Source: Blepharisma stoltei
Taxonomy: Eukaryota > Ciliophora > Heterotrichea > Heterotrichida > Blepharismidae
DNA length: 64,000 bases
Reading direction: 5' to 3'
Assembly (NCBI GenBank): GCA_914767885.1
Contig: CAJZBQ010000011.1
Location: forward strand, 310,001-374,000
Position numbers and translations under genes: made by a program. Positions within the stretch are counted from its first letter, which is position 1; every line of letters starts with the position of its first letter. The notes under the pieces are model-generated. The model was not told where the DNA came from. It saw nothing but the letters and a program-made list of their open reading frames with translations, and made no database searches. Positions 21,833-32,231 of this stretch are shown piece after piece.

Positions 21833-22345
21833 GATCGGCTCCATGTCAAATGACTGCGCATTTTTGATAGCTCGACATTTTCCTAGGGATAATTTGTTCG
21901 AAACATTTTTAATAGTTAAAAAAAAAAAAGTTAAATTTTAGCCAAATTATAAATTATTTAAAAATTACGATCAAATTTTCTTCGATAAAATGCACACTAT
22001 TAAAAGTGCCGATCTTTGTACCTGCACCCAAGAGATCATTCCAAATTAAAGCATAAACGTTCAAGCCTCTATTGTAAGTGCTTGATGTTTAAAAAACAAC
22101 CATAAATTTCAAAACAGGATGGCTTAGGGAGTTAATGCGAGAGATTGAGGAAAGTTAATCAATAGCATGTCTCCAATGAAGAGCAAGCTTACTACATAAT
22201 CGAAATGGCGAATTAATTAATTATTAAATGTGATCTATTGAAGTGCAATCACCTCATTAAGTGATATTTTAAAACTCAATATGGTTATCTAATAAATTTA
22301 ATAGAAATTGCTAATTATATTGAATTTATTCGGCTCCATATTATA

Positions 22346-23207
22346 ATGCAAAAATCTAAGAAATCTAAAAGCTGTGGCTGTTTCAGGATTTTATTTAAGT
22401 CACAAAAGAAAAAGAATGCAGAAGAATATATAGAGGTTTCCTCTATATAGCGCTAAAAGCGCAGACATTTTCCCAGGAGCTTTCCAAGTTCGTCGGACTA
22501 AATCGCTTTTTGGTCCGACCAAGGCATTTGATTTGGTGCAACCTACCGATAAATTCCGATCAGAATTTATCGGCCTTACAGCGCCAAACATAGGAAACTT
22601 CTATAGCTCAAATAAGAGAAAATCCCCAATTCAGCCACCTACTAATAACCTTCAAAATTCTTCAAGTCATCCTTCAGACTTACCTGCAGATCGAAAAATT
22701 AAAACCGATACAAATTTTTACCAACCCCAAAAGCACATACCTAATGAAAAAAATTATCCTTTATATCAAACATATTATAAATCAACCATAGTATCAAATC
22801 ATTCATACGGAAATACATCTTTCCAAAGAGCTCAATCAATTCCTGCAAGCAATAAACCTCCTAGTCTTAACTATGAATCTAGGCCAGATTCTCAAGACTT
22901 AAATCTACAAGTAAATACGTGAAAACAGTCAATTCCACCTTTTCATGATATAAGTGGAATTGGCTTCAACAATTTTCAACAGATTTCTCCAAGGCCCTAC
23001 AGCCAAAATAGTGTACCTAATCTTTTTGACACTCAAAAACTAAAAAAGAAGCCTTTAGGGTCTCTACCACCTTTAGTTCCTGCAATGCCTTGGAGATTTA
23101 AAAGGAATAATGGACTTCCTTCTGCAAGAGAGAATAATAAATTTGATAATATATTAGAAGACTTAAAGAAAGAAATTGAAGAAGAACCCAGAGTTTTAAT
23201 TGATTAA
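22346..23207 (+). CDS. Unidentified protein, rich in Pro/Ser/Asn, interrupted by a hairpin-rich IES
   Basis: 22346-22426 and 22602-23207 join in frame to 228 residues. The N-terminus is short and very basic with KSKKSKSCGCFRILFK, a Cys pair that could be lipidated. The rest is low-complexity and probably disordered (SPIQPPTNN, PPSLNYES, LGSLPPLVPAMPW), ending EEEPRVLID. TGA encodes Trp in NTWKQS. No family recognised. The join NAEEYSSNKRK was chosen on the TATA repeat, which is the copy that maintains frame. Confidence 0.65.
22427..22605. mobile_element. TATA-bounded IES made of consecutive hairpins
   Basis: TATA at 22427-22430 and 22602-22605. Between them are four palindromes in a row: TAGAGGTTTCCTCTA, GCGCTAAAAGCGC, a stem GTCGGAC...GTCCGAC (about 22493-22520), and CCGATAAATTC...GAATTTATCGG (about 22546-22573). 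Stops in all frames mean it must be removed. It shares no sequence with the two common MITE families. Confidence 0.75.
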
Positions 23208-23377
23208 AAGAAATGTAAGGATTATAAGCTGAATTAATTTGAATTTATATTTTTGCTAAAACCTTTATTACTCAAATCTGCCTCTACTTGGATGTCCAAT
23301 CAATTTAAAATAATATAATTAATGTAAAGTACTAATATTTAATAGCAAATTTTGTTCTAGCCTTTTATTGGTTTTAA

Positions 23378-24538
23378 TTATTGAATTGCACAGTTACATG
23401 GATTGCTTGTCATTGCTTCATTTTTCTTTTTCTCTTTTTTTTCAGCCATTCTTTCAGTTTCATGTTTTAATCTCAAATAATTAGACTTCAACTGTAAAAT
23501 TTCATATGTTTGGTTTTTCAGCTGCTCTATAATATGGCTCGATTCCAAAGACTTATATCCTTTTTTATCCTCTAAAAATTCAATAATTTTTTCCAATATC
23601 CCAATATTTTCTTGTTTCAAAATTTCTCCATCTCTGCTTTCCATCAGCCTTCGATAAAATTGGCTAATCTCTTCTTTCTTTTCATCAATTTTTTCTCTTA
23701 TCCTGCTTAATTTTAGAGCTAACTCCATTTCATTTGAATTTTTCAGCTCTATTTGTATGTCTTTACTGTTAGCCTTTCCTTCTTCTACTCTTTTGACTTC
23801 TTCAGCAATTTTATCGTTTTCAGATTTTTGATCATTTATAGTCTGCTTTAAGCTTTCAGCTTGTTCTTGATTTTTGCCTATTTGGATTTGGATTTCTTCA
23901 CTCTGCTCTTTAACTGCTGTAATTAGTAAATCTTTGTTTTTTGATTCTTCTATCATTCTTTCAATCTTTTTTTCCATTTGAGTTGACTGTAAATCTAGTT
24001 TAATGTTATTTTGCTTAAAATTTTCCATAGCATTTTTTATCTCCATTTCTTCTCGTGTTGTATCTTCAAGCTGCTTTTTGTAGTGTTCTTTTACTTGACG
24101 CTTTAGATCTGACTCAATTTTGGTTTCCTCGGTCGCAATGCTTAGTTTTTGCGAAAGAGCATCGACTTCTTCTCTAAGAATTATAAGTTGACTATTAAAT
24201 TGCTCATTTACTTGTGCTTGAAGATTTTTACTGCAGCAATTGTTGCAAACCCTTACTAATTCACTGCTTTCTTCTGACGATTTTTGCTGCACAGAGCATT
24301 TACCACATACACCTCTGAAACAAACTTGGCAAGTAAGTTTTTGATTAAGACCATATAAAAATAATTGACCGCAGATTGAGCAAAATTTATCTTTTTTGTA
24401 GGCATTTTGATCGGCAAGCTGATCAGTGCTAAAAGCAGCGCTGCTAGGTCTTGATTCTTTTTGAAATAATTCTGTGTTAATTGCGAACTCTGAATGTCTC
24501 CTATCCGTTGTCATCTTTGAAATATTTATTACTGTCAA
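23378..24538 (-). CDS. FYVE-like zinc-finger and coiled-coil protein
   Basis: 386 residues, uninterrupted. Residues about 52-102 hold a cross-brace-type zinc finger: CSICGQLF, CQVCFRG, CGKCS and CNNCC. This is the C-x2-C pairing of FYVE/FYVE-related or RIM-type fingers but without the basic R(R/K)HHCR phosphoinositide motif, so lipid binding is doubtful. The remaining 280 residues are a continuous coiled coil. Such proteins often act as Rab effectors or tethers; that is inference. The end is Cys-rich (SNPCNCAIQ). Confidence 0.7.
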   Translation of the reverse strand: MTVINISKMTTDRRHSEFAINTELFQKESRPSSAAFSTDQLADQNAYKKDKFCSICGQLFLYGLNQKLTCQVCFRGVCGKCSVQQKSSEESSELVRVCNNCCSKNLQAQVNEQFNSQLIILREEVDALSQKLSIATEETKIESDLKRQVKEHYKKQLEDTTREEMEIKNAMENFKQNNIKLDLQSTQMEKKIERMIEESKNKDLLITAVKEQSEEIQIQIGKNQEQAESLKQTINDQKSENDKIAEEVKRVEEGKANSKDIQIELKNSNEMELALKLSRIREKIDEKKEEISQFYRRLMESRDGEILKQENIGILEKIIEFLEDKKGYKSLESSHIIEQLKNQTYEILQLKSNYLRLKHETERMAEKKEKKKNEAMTSNPCNCAIQ

Positions 24539-24686
24539 TGTTAAATAACTTGATTATATAATATTTTATTAGGATTTATTTAAATAACTAATAATAAAAA
24601 TTTGCATAATAATAAAAATTTAGTAAAGTTAGGAAAATTGACAACACAATAAATACTCAAGATTTTATATTATTTTAAACAAAAAG

Positions 24687-24917
24687 CTAATTGTCAATTT
24701 GAATATCTTGGTTTTCAAAATTCAGCTTTTTTTGAGGAGTGTCTGAATTTGCTGATAATGATATGATGTTTTCATCAAGCTCGCTATAATCTTTAAATCG
24801 CAGCCTATGAAAAATATCTTTAAAAAGTGTTTTAGGAGGCCTTGTCGCCAAGCTCTGTAGTCTTTTGCTTAATGCTTTTCTGTGGTTTATATATTCCTCA
24901 GCTGCATTAATTCCCAT
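24687..24917 (-). CDS. Small uncharacterised protein
   Basis: 76 residues starting MGINAAEEYINHRKAL, basic in the first half and acidic at the end. No family recognised. It is an uninterrupted frame ending with TAA and lies close to a MITE that separates it from the divergent PX gene. The second-residue glycine could be myristoylated, but the context is not strong. Confidence 0.5.
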   Translation of the reverse strand: MGINAAEEYINHRKALSKRLQSLATRPPKTLFKDIFHRLRFKDYSELDENIISLSANSDTPQKKLNFENQDIQIDN

Positions 24918-24982
24918 GGTTTAAATATTACATAACAGCCGAAAAACATTTAAAAGGATCTAAGGAGCAACTGAAAGGTTGC

Positions 24983-25174
24983 CATAATAAAATATAGCGC
25001 TTTGCTATAATTTTGGGAGGCTTCTGGCATGTGGAGAAATTCCCCACATGCCAGAAATACTTCCACATGGAAAACTGAGAGATATACTAACTTCACACGT
25101 GGAAGTATTTCTCGCATGTGGAGAATTTCTCCACATGCCAGAAGCCTCCCACAATAATAGCAAGGCATAATAAA
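24983..25174. mobile_element. Long-TIR MITE with 9-bp target duplication
   Basis: CATAATAAA is at 24983-24991 and 25166-25174. The element (24992-25165) is almost entirely an inverted repeat of about 65 bp per arm, starting near TTGCTAT...GGGAGGCTTCTGGCATG, with smaller palindromes (CTGGCATGTGGAG and complement) inside each arm. Long arms with a 9-bp duplication resemble Mutator-type non-autonomous elements. The right duplication overlaps the PX start codon region. Confidence 0.8.
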
Positions 25175-25548
25175 TGGAAATCAGAATTTCCGCTGCAAAA
25201 CAATTGTCAGATGAAAAAGGCAAACCCTACACTGCTTATTCTCTTATAGTTATATATAACGGATGGGAAAATACAGTTGATCACAGATATTCTGAGTTTT
25301 TAGAGCTTCACAGAGTCATGAAACTCATGAGGAGAGTGTTTAATAGTCCACTCCCTCATTTTCCTGGCCAAAAGTTGCTAAAAGCGATTTTCCATAACTT
25401 ATCACAAGAAGATATTGAAAATCGGAGGAGAAAGCTGGAGGATTATATGAATGAATTAATTATGACTGATTGTGCCCATCATAGCCAATATTTTACTGAG
25501 TTTTTGGGAATGCCTCAAAGTGTAAAAGAACAATGGATGTCAGAATAA
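25174..25548 (+). CDS. PX-domain protein (small sorting-nexin-like)
   Basis: 124 residues that are essentially one PX domain. The phosphoinositide-binding RYSEF is near residue 38, the proline loop is LPHFPGQK, and the following helix is IENRRRKLEDYMNEL, followed by the terminal helix YFTEFLGM. The domain binds PI3P in many family members and would target the protein to endosomes. The protein ends right after the domain, with no BAR region. The next gene, on the opposite strand, encodes a helical protein, but no link is shown. Confidence 0.85.
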   Translation: MEIRISAAKQLSDEKGKPYTAYSLIVIYNGWENTVDHRYSEFLELHRVMKLMRRVFNSPLPHFPGQKLLKAIFHNLSQEDIENRRRKLEDYMNELIMTDCAHHSQYFTEFLGMPQSVKEQWMSE

Positions 25549-25762
25549 AACATGATAAAATCAAGATTCAAGTAAAATTTCTTGAAGCGGGCTTTTAAGA
25601 CAAATTTAGATTAAATATTCGATTTTTCTATATAATCGCTTAAATAATATAGCTCATAAGGATTCCTAGACTAGTGAAATAACTGTCGACAAGTTATAAA
25701 CGCCTTATTTATAGAAACTTCCAAAATTTTATCTCTAACCGTTATAAAATGTTAATATTAAT

Positions 25763-27402
25763 TTAATTTGGCCAAGTTAATTCAATTCGTTCATGAAACT
25801 CTTCCAAGCAAAATCTCGCAACTTTGTATCTCAATTTTTTAAATCAAACCCAAGATCTTTGATAAACATGGAACACCCTTTGAAATTGCCTTAATTTTTC
25901 TAATAAATTCCCAAGGTCCGCAAAAGGAATTAATGTATTGCTTTTAAAGGCTTGGAAGTTTTCACTGAATTCTTCTGAAGCCTCTAAATCCTTTATTTCT
26001 TTATATAATTGTTTCCATTTTGCGAGTAAATCTCTAAGCTCATCAGCTTTTATGATTGAAATGCTTTCAAATCCAGATTTATACGGTTCTTTCTTTCTGA
26101 GCTCCCCAATTAATCCTCTCTGGCTTTGTAGATGTAATAAAGCTTGAATCAAATCATCAGTATTGCACAAGTCAGGCAACAAATGAGAGAAAAAATCTTG
26201 CTTCACAAGAATATTGGCATAGCTCAATAAATCTCTGCAGTCTTCTTTACCTTCTTCCCTCAAAAATTTTTTTCCTTTATTTTTTATCATATGGCTCATT
26301 TTTATAGCTGGGTCTAAATAAGCTTCTAAATCTTTTTCTACTTCGCTAAATGACAGTGCAAGTTCTCCCATTTTTTTCAAGCTTTTATGCTCTTCGTCTT
26401 TTGGAAACCTTAATCCCCCCTCCGAGAGTGAACAAAGCCATTGGAAAAATCCCTATTTTTTGCCCAAAAAAACTCACCCTCCGATAGTGAACCAAAATTT
26501 TTTATGGAAAAAAAAATTGAGATATAAGTGATAATTATTATGATGGAATCTCTAGCTAATTTTGTTTAATATTAAACAGCTTGCATTTTAAAACATAAAT
26601 TTGTAAATTAAATTAATCTTTACTTCTCAATTTTTACGAACTGAAATTTTTTTGAATTTCGAAAAAAAAATTTACTATAAATTTATATATAATTTTTTTT
26701 AAAAAAAATAAATTAACCCCCTCTGTTAGCGAGCCAAATTTTTTTGTTCGCTCACTGAGGGGTTATTAGTACTTGCATTTTCAGCATTAAAAATTCATTT
26801 TTTGTTTTCTCAAATTCTTTTAATTGGCTTATTTCGTTAATCAATAAATTCACAGGGTCTTTGAAATACTAATTGCAGATTACCTTTAAAGATTGCTCTA
26901 TGTGCTTTAATAAAGGTAGCGCTAACTCAGCTCGATTTTGAAGCTCAATAATAAAATTTGGAGCTTTTTGTAAAGCCGAGCTTATCATTCTGCATTTTGC
27001 TTCAATAGCTGAATTTATTGAAACTTCTTGGACAGAAATGTGTGTTAGAGGATGAAAATTGGCGTAAATTAATTCTAGTCTCTCTTGGATAGTTGAGATA
27101 AAATTTTCACAATATTCAAAGTCAAGGACTTTTGGATATTCAAGTATTATTTCATTCAATATATGTCTGAGTTATCCTTACAAGATATTATCTAAAAATT
27201 GCTTTTTGGCGAGAAGGTCTGGGCTTTTTTGGAAAATTTCATTGATTTCTATTGTGTAATTGAGAATAATTCGAAGCAGGGAAAATATGCCAATAAATCT
27301 TTTTTGCATACCTTCGAGAGCATCAGAGTATTTTTGTGACAGTTTTTCCTCAAGCCATGGTATGAAACTTGATAGCGGAATGCCAGTGTAGTTGGCCATC
27401 AT
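25763..27402 (-). CDS. All-helical protein of unknown function; two introns and one MITE
   Basis: Segments 27402-27182, 27166-26884, 26868-26766 and 26409-25763 join to 417 residues after removal of two 15-nt introns and a MITE. The predicted protein is helical throughout, with leucine-rich segments. The C-terminal region (ADLGNLLEKLRQFQRVFHVYQRSWVWFKKL) somewhat resembles the end of a BAR-type or vesicle-tethering protein, but I do not recognise a family. TGA codes Trp just before FKKLRYK, so the protein continues past the apparent end at 25844. Confidence 0.68.
26410..26768. mobile_element. Family-1 MITE in the helical-protein gene
   Basis: TTA at 26410-26412 and 26766-26768, termini CCCCCCTCCGAGAGTGAACAAA and a hairpin around GCGAGCCAA / TTGTTCGCTCACTGAGG. 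Deletion gives MQVLRFPKDEEHK in frame. Confidence 0.85.
26869..26883 (-). other. 15-nt intron
   Basis: GTAATCTGCAATTAG on the minus strand carries the apparent stop; removal joins SLK to YFKDP. Confidence 0.85.
27167..27181 (-). other. 15-nt intron
   Basis: GTAAGGATAACTCAG on the minus strand; removal joins LDNIL to HILNEII and bypasses a stop. Confidence 0.85.
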
Positions 27403-27614
27403 ATTAAAAAGATTTTATTAAAAGTTTAAGTGAAATCTATTTGTAATTATTGAAATAATATGCCATTTATATAAGTAATAAGTTTTTTTTTTTGTTGATA
27501 TCTTATAATTTAATTTGAAATATAGGTTTATCTTATTTTTGAATAAGGTTTAAATATGATAAACAGTTTAAATATCATTATTAACTAAAATTATATCCAA
27601 AAAATATTTTAGCT

Positions 27615-28246
27615 TACTCTCTTCTTTAAATTGGAAGAAAAATATCTTTTTCAAATTAATAGGGTTAACTTTAGTTTGCAACAAAAAAAAATTACTCCCC
27701 CCTTTAAATTGGAACATAAAATCCTGTTCCAATTTAAAGGGGGTTAATTTGTTTTTAAAAATAACTATATTTAAATTTTTATCTATAACAATTTTTAAAA
27801 TCTTAAAAAATATAAATTGAGCACAATACTTTGAATTTTAATTTAGTTTTATGAAGAATTGAATAAAAAAATAATTGATTTAGTTTAAAAACTGTTTTAA
27901 ATAGAATTCTTCATGCACTTTTTCTATTAAATTATGTCAAACTGATTTTATAAAAATTAGGATTTCATCTTTAATTTTTTTTTTTAAAATTTTAAAAAAA
28001 ATATATATTGAGTGCAAACTTTAATTTTAATTTATTTTTATTAATAATTAAATAAAAATTAATCAATTCAATGTAAAATTTGTTTAAATAGCATTCTAAT
28101 CGCATTTTGTCAATTAAATTAGATTAAAACTAATTTTATAAAAATTATATTTTCATCGATAAAATTTTCCAAATTTTTGTTCCAATTTATAGGGAAATTA
28201 AGGGCAAATTTTACCAATCATTTGTTCCAATTTAAAGGGAGGGTTA
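27615..28246. mobile_element. Family-2 MITE complex in a gene-free spacer
   Basis: Three family-2 termini lie in the 27403-28503 spacer: TTACTCTCTTCTTTAAATTGG at 27615, a full hairpin at 27692-27744 (CCCTTTAAATTGGAAC and complement), and TTGTTCCAATTTAAAGGGAGG at 28222-28246 followed by TTAA. The most economical reading is one element with a hairpin left end and single right end, next to or nested in an older copy. The interior has two loosely repeated AT-rich blocks. Confidence 0.65.
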
Positions 28247-28503
28247 ATAAAAAAAATTTATATCAGTTCAAAGTTCGAACTTTGGATAATAGTATTAGAT
28301 TTGTGCTCTCCATTTAATATAAAATAAATTATAGATAAATTTTGATTTTGAAGATATTAGCATGGGTATCAAAAAAATTTAAAATATAAATATCTTTAAC
28401 AATACTATGCGTTTGCATAAGAAAAATTTTGCTCAAATTTAAAGAAGGCTGATTAATCCAAAAAATGCACATTGACTATTATTTGTTTATATTTAAGGGG
28501 GAA

Positions 28504-29250
28504 TTAGCTTTCCTCTCCTTCAGATTGCCAAAGCTGCAAGTTGTCTTTTATAAGCTGCAAGATAGAGGTTGAATCCTTATACTCCTTTTCATCCGTCAAG
28601 CTGTCTAAGTCTCTGATTGCTTCATCAAATGCTTTTGAAGTCATCGCACATGCTTCCTGTGGCCTTTGAAGAATTTCATAATGGAAAACTGAATAATTCA
28701 AAATAAGCCCCAATCTTGTAGAATTCGTCGGCGGCAAATGCTCTTCCGCAGCCTTTAACGCTTGCTCATAGCTTTCTGATGCCCCTTTTGCGCTTTCATC
28801 TCTAGCTTGTCCAGTAGTAAATTCACAAATATATCTATAATAATCCCCTTTCATTTTCAAGTAAAAGACTCTAGACTCATCATCCCCGCTTGTCGGAAGT
28901 AAATCTGTATCAATAAGTCTCAAAATTTCCCCACAAAAGCTCCTGAGTTCATTTTCCACCCTGATTTTATACTCACAAGCTCTTTGTTTATTTTCTTCAT
29001 TATTCCTTCTTCCTTCTTTTTCTTCGATTGAATGTAAAACCCTCCACGAAGTCCTTCTATTTCCGACAAGACTTTTATAAGCTGCTGACAATAAATTTCT
29101 CTCTTCCAGTGAAAGCGCAGTTTTTTCTTTTTTGACGAACTCCCGCATAAAGCTTACCATTTCTTCGTATCTTTCTGCATGCTCTGCTAATTTTGCGAGA
29201 TGCATTAGTTCAGTTCTTGAGAGATTGGAAATGTCATCAATTTTTCCCAT
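28504..29250 (-). CDS. 14-3-3 protein
   Basis: 248 residues. The family signatures are RNLLSAAYKSLVGNRRTSWRVL near residue 55 and the later YKDSTSILQLIKDNLQLW. The phosphopeptide groove residues (K in SAAYK, RR, and RY in DYYRYI) are visible. 14-3-3 dimers bind phosphoserine/threonine motifs and regulate many signalling proteins. The short acidic tail is EGEES. The start codon is only 25 bp from the start of the divergent gene on the other strand, so both promoters must lie in a tiny interval or overlap the coding sequence. Confidence 0.95.
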   Translation of the reverse strand: MGKIDDISNLSRTELMHLAKLAEHAERYEEMVSFMREFVKKEKTALSLEERNLLSAAYKSLVGNRRTSWRVLHSIEEKEGRRNNEENKQRACEYKIRVENELRSFCGEILRLIDTDLLPTSGDDESRVFYLKMKGDYYRYICEFTTGQARDESAKGASESYEQALKAAEEHLPPTNSTRLGLILNYSVFHYEILQRPQEACAMTSKAFDEAIRDLDSLTDEKEYKDSTSILQLIKDNLQLWQSEGEES

Positions 29251-29275
29251 TATTTAAATATAAGAAAATAATTAA

Positions 29276-30551
29276 ATGGAGGAAAAAGAGGAGAAAATTA
29301 AACAAAATGTTCAAATTTTCCGATTTGAAGAAGACCCGGTAACTAACTACCGCCGCAAGCGAACAAAATCATTGGAAAAATCCCCTATCCTTGGTGAGTG
29401 AATAAAAAAATTTTTTAATATATATATATAAATGATTATTAGTATAATGAAATCTTTAGTTAATTTTAAACAAATATGAATTTTACAATAAAAATTAATT
29501 GCTTTTCAATTTTTGCGAATTGGGGATTTTTATATAATTTTTTTAAAAAAAAAATTAAACGTAGAGTAAGTTGATTTTGGAGACTTTGAAAGTAAAACCT
29601 GTGAATTCTGAGTATTATGCAGTTTTAAAAAGAGTAAAACCAGGCGAAAAATTCAGCAAGAAAAATAAAATTATGACACAAGAAGATTTGGAAACTGCTG
29701 GAGAAAGATCGAAGAATTATTTAAGCGAAGTAGGATTTTTATATGGAAGACTGCATACGAGAGATGGAAGTAAAGAGCCACTAAAAGAAAAAACACGAAT
29801 CAGAGCACCTGGACCTGTAATTGATAATTCATTAACTGAAATTCCATTAGTTACATTTAAAGACAGATATGTGCCTAAGCCACCAGATGGCTTCCAAAAA
29901 GTAAATACATCACGTGCCAAAACCACTCACCAAACCCACAGGACCCTCACAACTCGTCCACAGACCAAAGAGTCTCACAGCCAAATCCAAGCAAAAGAAT
30001 ACCTGCAGTATTTAACTGCTGTAAACCCAGGCGAAAAAGATTACATTAAATCTGTAATTTCCAGCCAAATGAAATCATATAAGCAAGAGCTCTTTGGACA
30101 AATTTCTAACGAAATCCAAAGACTCGACAGCCGAGGAATTTTATCAAGAGAAATGAACCAAGCCAGAGTGCTCACCATGATCAATGTAAAGCTTAGAAAT
30201 AAAATGAAAACAAGCCTAAAGCCAATTGTAAGAAAAGCCAAAACCAATTTGGCAACTGAAAAAGTCAGAGATTGAAATAACTCACCTAATAAAGAAGATA
30301 ATGATGAAGATGAAGAACAAGACGAAATGAGAAAGGCGAAGTCTTTACAAAAGATTGAATCAGTAGTCGCAAAAAGAATTGTGAGGAATAACCGAAGGGA
30401 AGCAATTTTAAGAGAAAAAGAAGAAGATAAAGAAAACCCGTTTTGGATTGAAGATTTAAACAAAAGTGTAGCAACTGCTATGGATAAGTGCAGGCCGGAT
30501 GCAAGAATTACCGATCTGCCTGTTTTTAAACTTAGTAAGTCGTTTTTATAA
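29276..30551 (+). CDS. Uncharacterised basic protein with an early MITE insertion
   Basis: 29276-29343 and 29567-30551 join at TAA to 350 residues; the join reads EEDPVTKLILETL. The true ATG (MEEKEEKIKQ) lies upstream of the MITE; without it the second part has only a TTG at its start. The protein is basic with proline-rich middle (RIRAPGPVIDN, PKPPDGFQ) and a highly charged end (DNDEDEEQDEM). No family is recognised, though its style is that of axonemal or cytoskeletal proteins. Its stop is separated from the next ATG by one base. Confidence 0.7.
29344..29569. mobile_element. Shortened family-1 MITE
   Basis: TAA at 29344-29346 and 29567-29569. Left end CTACCGCCGCAAGCGAACAAAA and right end GTAGAG are diverged from the family, and the terminal hairpin is lost. 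Deletion of 223 bp closes the frame. Confidence 0.78.
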
Positions 30552-30552
30552 A

Positions 30553-31907
30553 ATGGAAGATTTGAGCGATAGCAGGATTGAAAAAGAAATCGAAAAAATC
30601 AAGGCTGCGCTAAAAGAAATAAATCCGAATAGTTTTATGGATTTAGGGATGACTGATTCTTTGAACTGCATAGGTGATATGACAGAAATGCACAAAACGG
30701 GGTCAAATTTCAATTCCACTGCAAAAATTTCTGAATTTCAGAGAACAAGTGATCAATGGGACTTAAATCTGCTTCTTGAAGCTGAGAGGGAAAAAGTCTC
30801 GATTCTTGAACAAAAATTAGCAAACAAAGAGAAATTATTAGAAGGCTTAGAATCTTTGCATAGTGACCTGTACTTGACAATTGAAGAATTGCAAGAAAAA
30901 GAAGTAAAACATTTAAAAGAAGCCAAACAGTTCAAATTAAAATATGAAGCTGCAGAATTTGAATTGATTAAGTCTAAAGAAACAATAAAAATCAGAAACA
31001 GCCAAATTTCAAAATTAAAGGAAATCATTGATCAAAAAATTTGGGAATTTAAAGAAAAAAAGTGTGAGAAGTGTCTAGGTGGAGATAAAAAACAAAAAAT
31101 GCTTTTGAAAATTCAAGAAAAAGAAGAAATTATCCAAGCTTTTGTAATTGATAATTAGGATATCCAAAATTTAGAAATGAAGCAAGAAAATATAGAACTA
31201 AAAAATGATCTCAAAATATATCAAGAAAAATGCAATAAATTGCAAGAAGAGCTTGATAAGGCTAATGCTAAAATTATCGAAATTTCAGATCAAATAGGTT
31301 CGCAATTTCACTCCAAGAAAAATAGCTTAAAAACTGATTATGAATTGGAGTCAAGTCCAGAAATAAAAGAACTCCGAGATCACGTAAAAAGTCTTGAGGA
31401 GAAAATTAATTTTTCAGAGACACAGAAAATTGATACGCCTATTTAAATGATTACACGTTTTATGCTATAATTGGAATACTGTTTTACAATAATATTTATT
31501 ATTAAATTATCAAATTAAGAATTATCAATAGCTTGAATAAGTTTATTTATGAAAACCAAGAGCTTTATGCAATTTTAGGGGTTTGCAATGAAAAAGCTGC
31601 AATAAAAAGAGTTTTGTATTTAAAACATCATTATGAAAAGAGTAAAAAGTATTGCAAATTTTATAAGAAAATCGTCGACATTTTGCGAAAATATCCGGAA
31701 ATAAAAACGCATAAAGAGATATCGTGTAAATCTGCATGAACATTATTAGAGAGGATAATAGAGGAATTTGTGATTCTAAAAGCAAGCAGAGATTCAGATA
31801 TCATGAGCAAGCTTTGTGAAATTTTTAATTTAAAATCGGCAGCATTTTTAATAGATTATGCAGAGAAAATCAAATTCCAACTGGAGCGTCAAAATAAACA
31901 ATTTTAA
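30553..31907 (+). CDS. Coiled-coil protein with one intron and one short IES
   Basis: 30553-31143, 31159-31439 and 31523-31907 join to 418 residues. Removal of the 15-nt intron (with an in-frame TAG) gives QAFDIQNLEMK; removal of 83 bp between TAT repeats gives TPINSLNKFIY. Long heptad stretches fill residues about 70-290; the last 120 residues are basic and helical (IKRVLYLKHHYEKSKKY). TGA is Trp in KSAWTLLER. No known family. The one-base gap to the preceding stop raises the possibility that both form one transcript or that an insertion separates them. Confidence 0.68.
31144..31158 (+). other. 15-nt intron
   Basis: GTAATTGATAATTAG; its removal avoids the TAG and keeps the coiled-coil frame. 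Confidence 0.88.
31440..31525. other. Short TA-bounded IES
   Basis: TAT at 31440-31442 and 31523-31525. The 83-bp insert is AT-rich with stops in each frame. Without excision the downstream frame has no ATG. Confidence 0.65.
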
Positions 31908-32231
31908 TTAAATTGATTTAAAATATTCTTAATTCAACAATAAATTTATGCTTATTATAAATGCTTATCATACTTAAAGAATTATTCTTGCTTATAATTA
32001 AAAAATTATGAGAATCTGAACATTTCTGAAAACCCTCTATAATTAAATTTATTATTTATCCTATAAAAGGCTTAAAGCCATGGTTTTCTTTATTTATTAA
32101 TTTTAATCTTTAGCATTGTAAAACAGCATTCCTTTATTGACCTCATGATTTTCTGACCTAGATATTCCTTAATCAATTTTGAATTGATAATTTAGATAAT
32201 TGAAATTATTTCATATTTAATAAAGCGGGAA

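Noticed and set aside
25005..25223. Two overlapping minus-strand frames of 72 codons
   Set aside because: They are read-through of the long-TIR MITE at 24992-25165; the repeat arms create the apparent peptide similarity.
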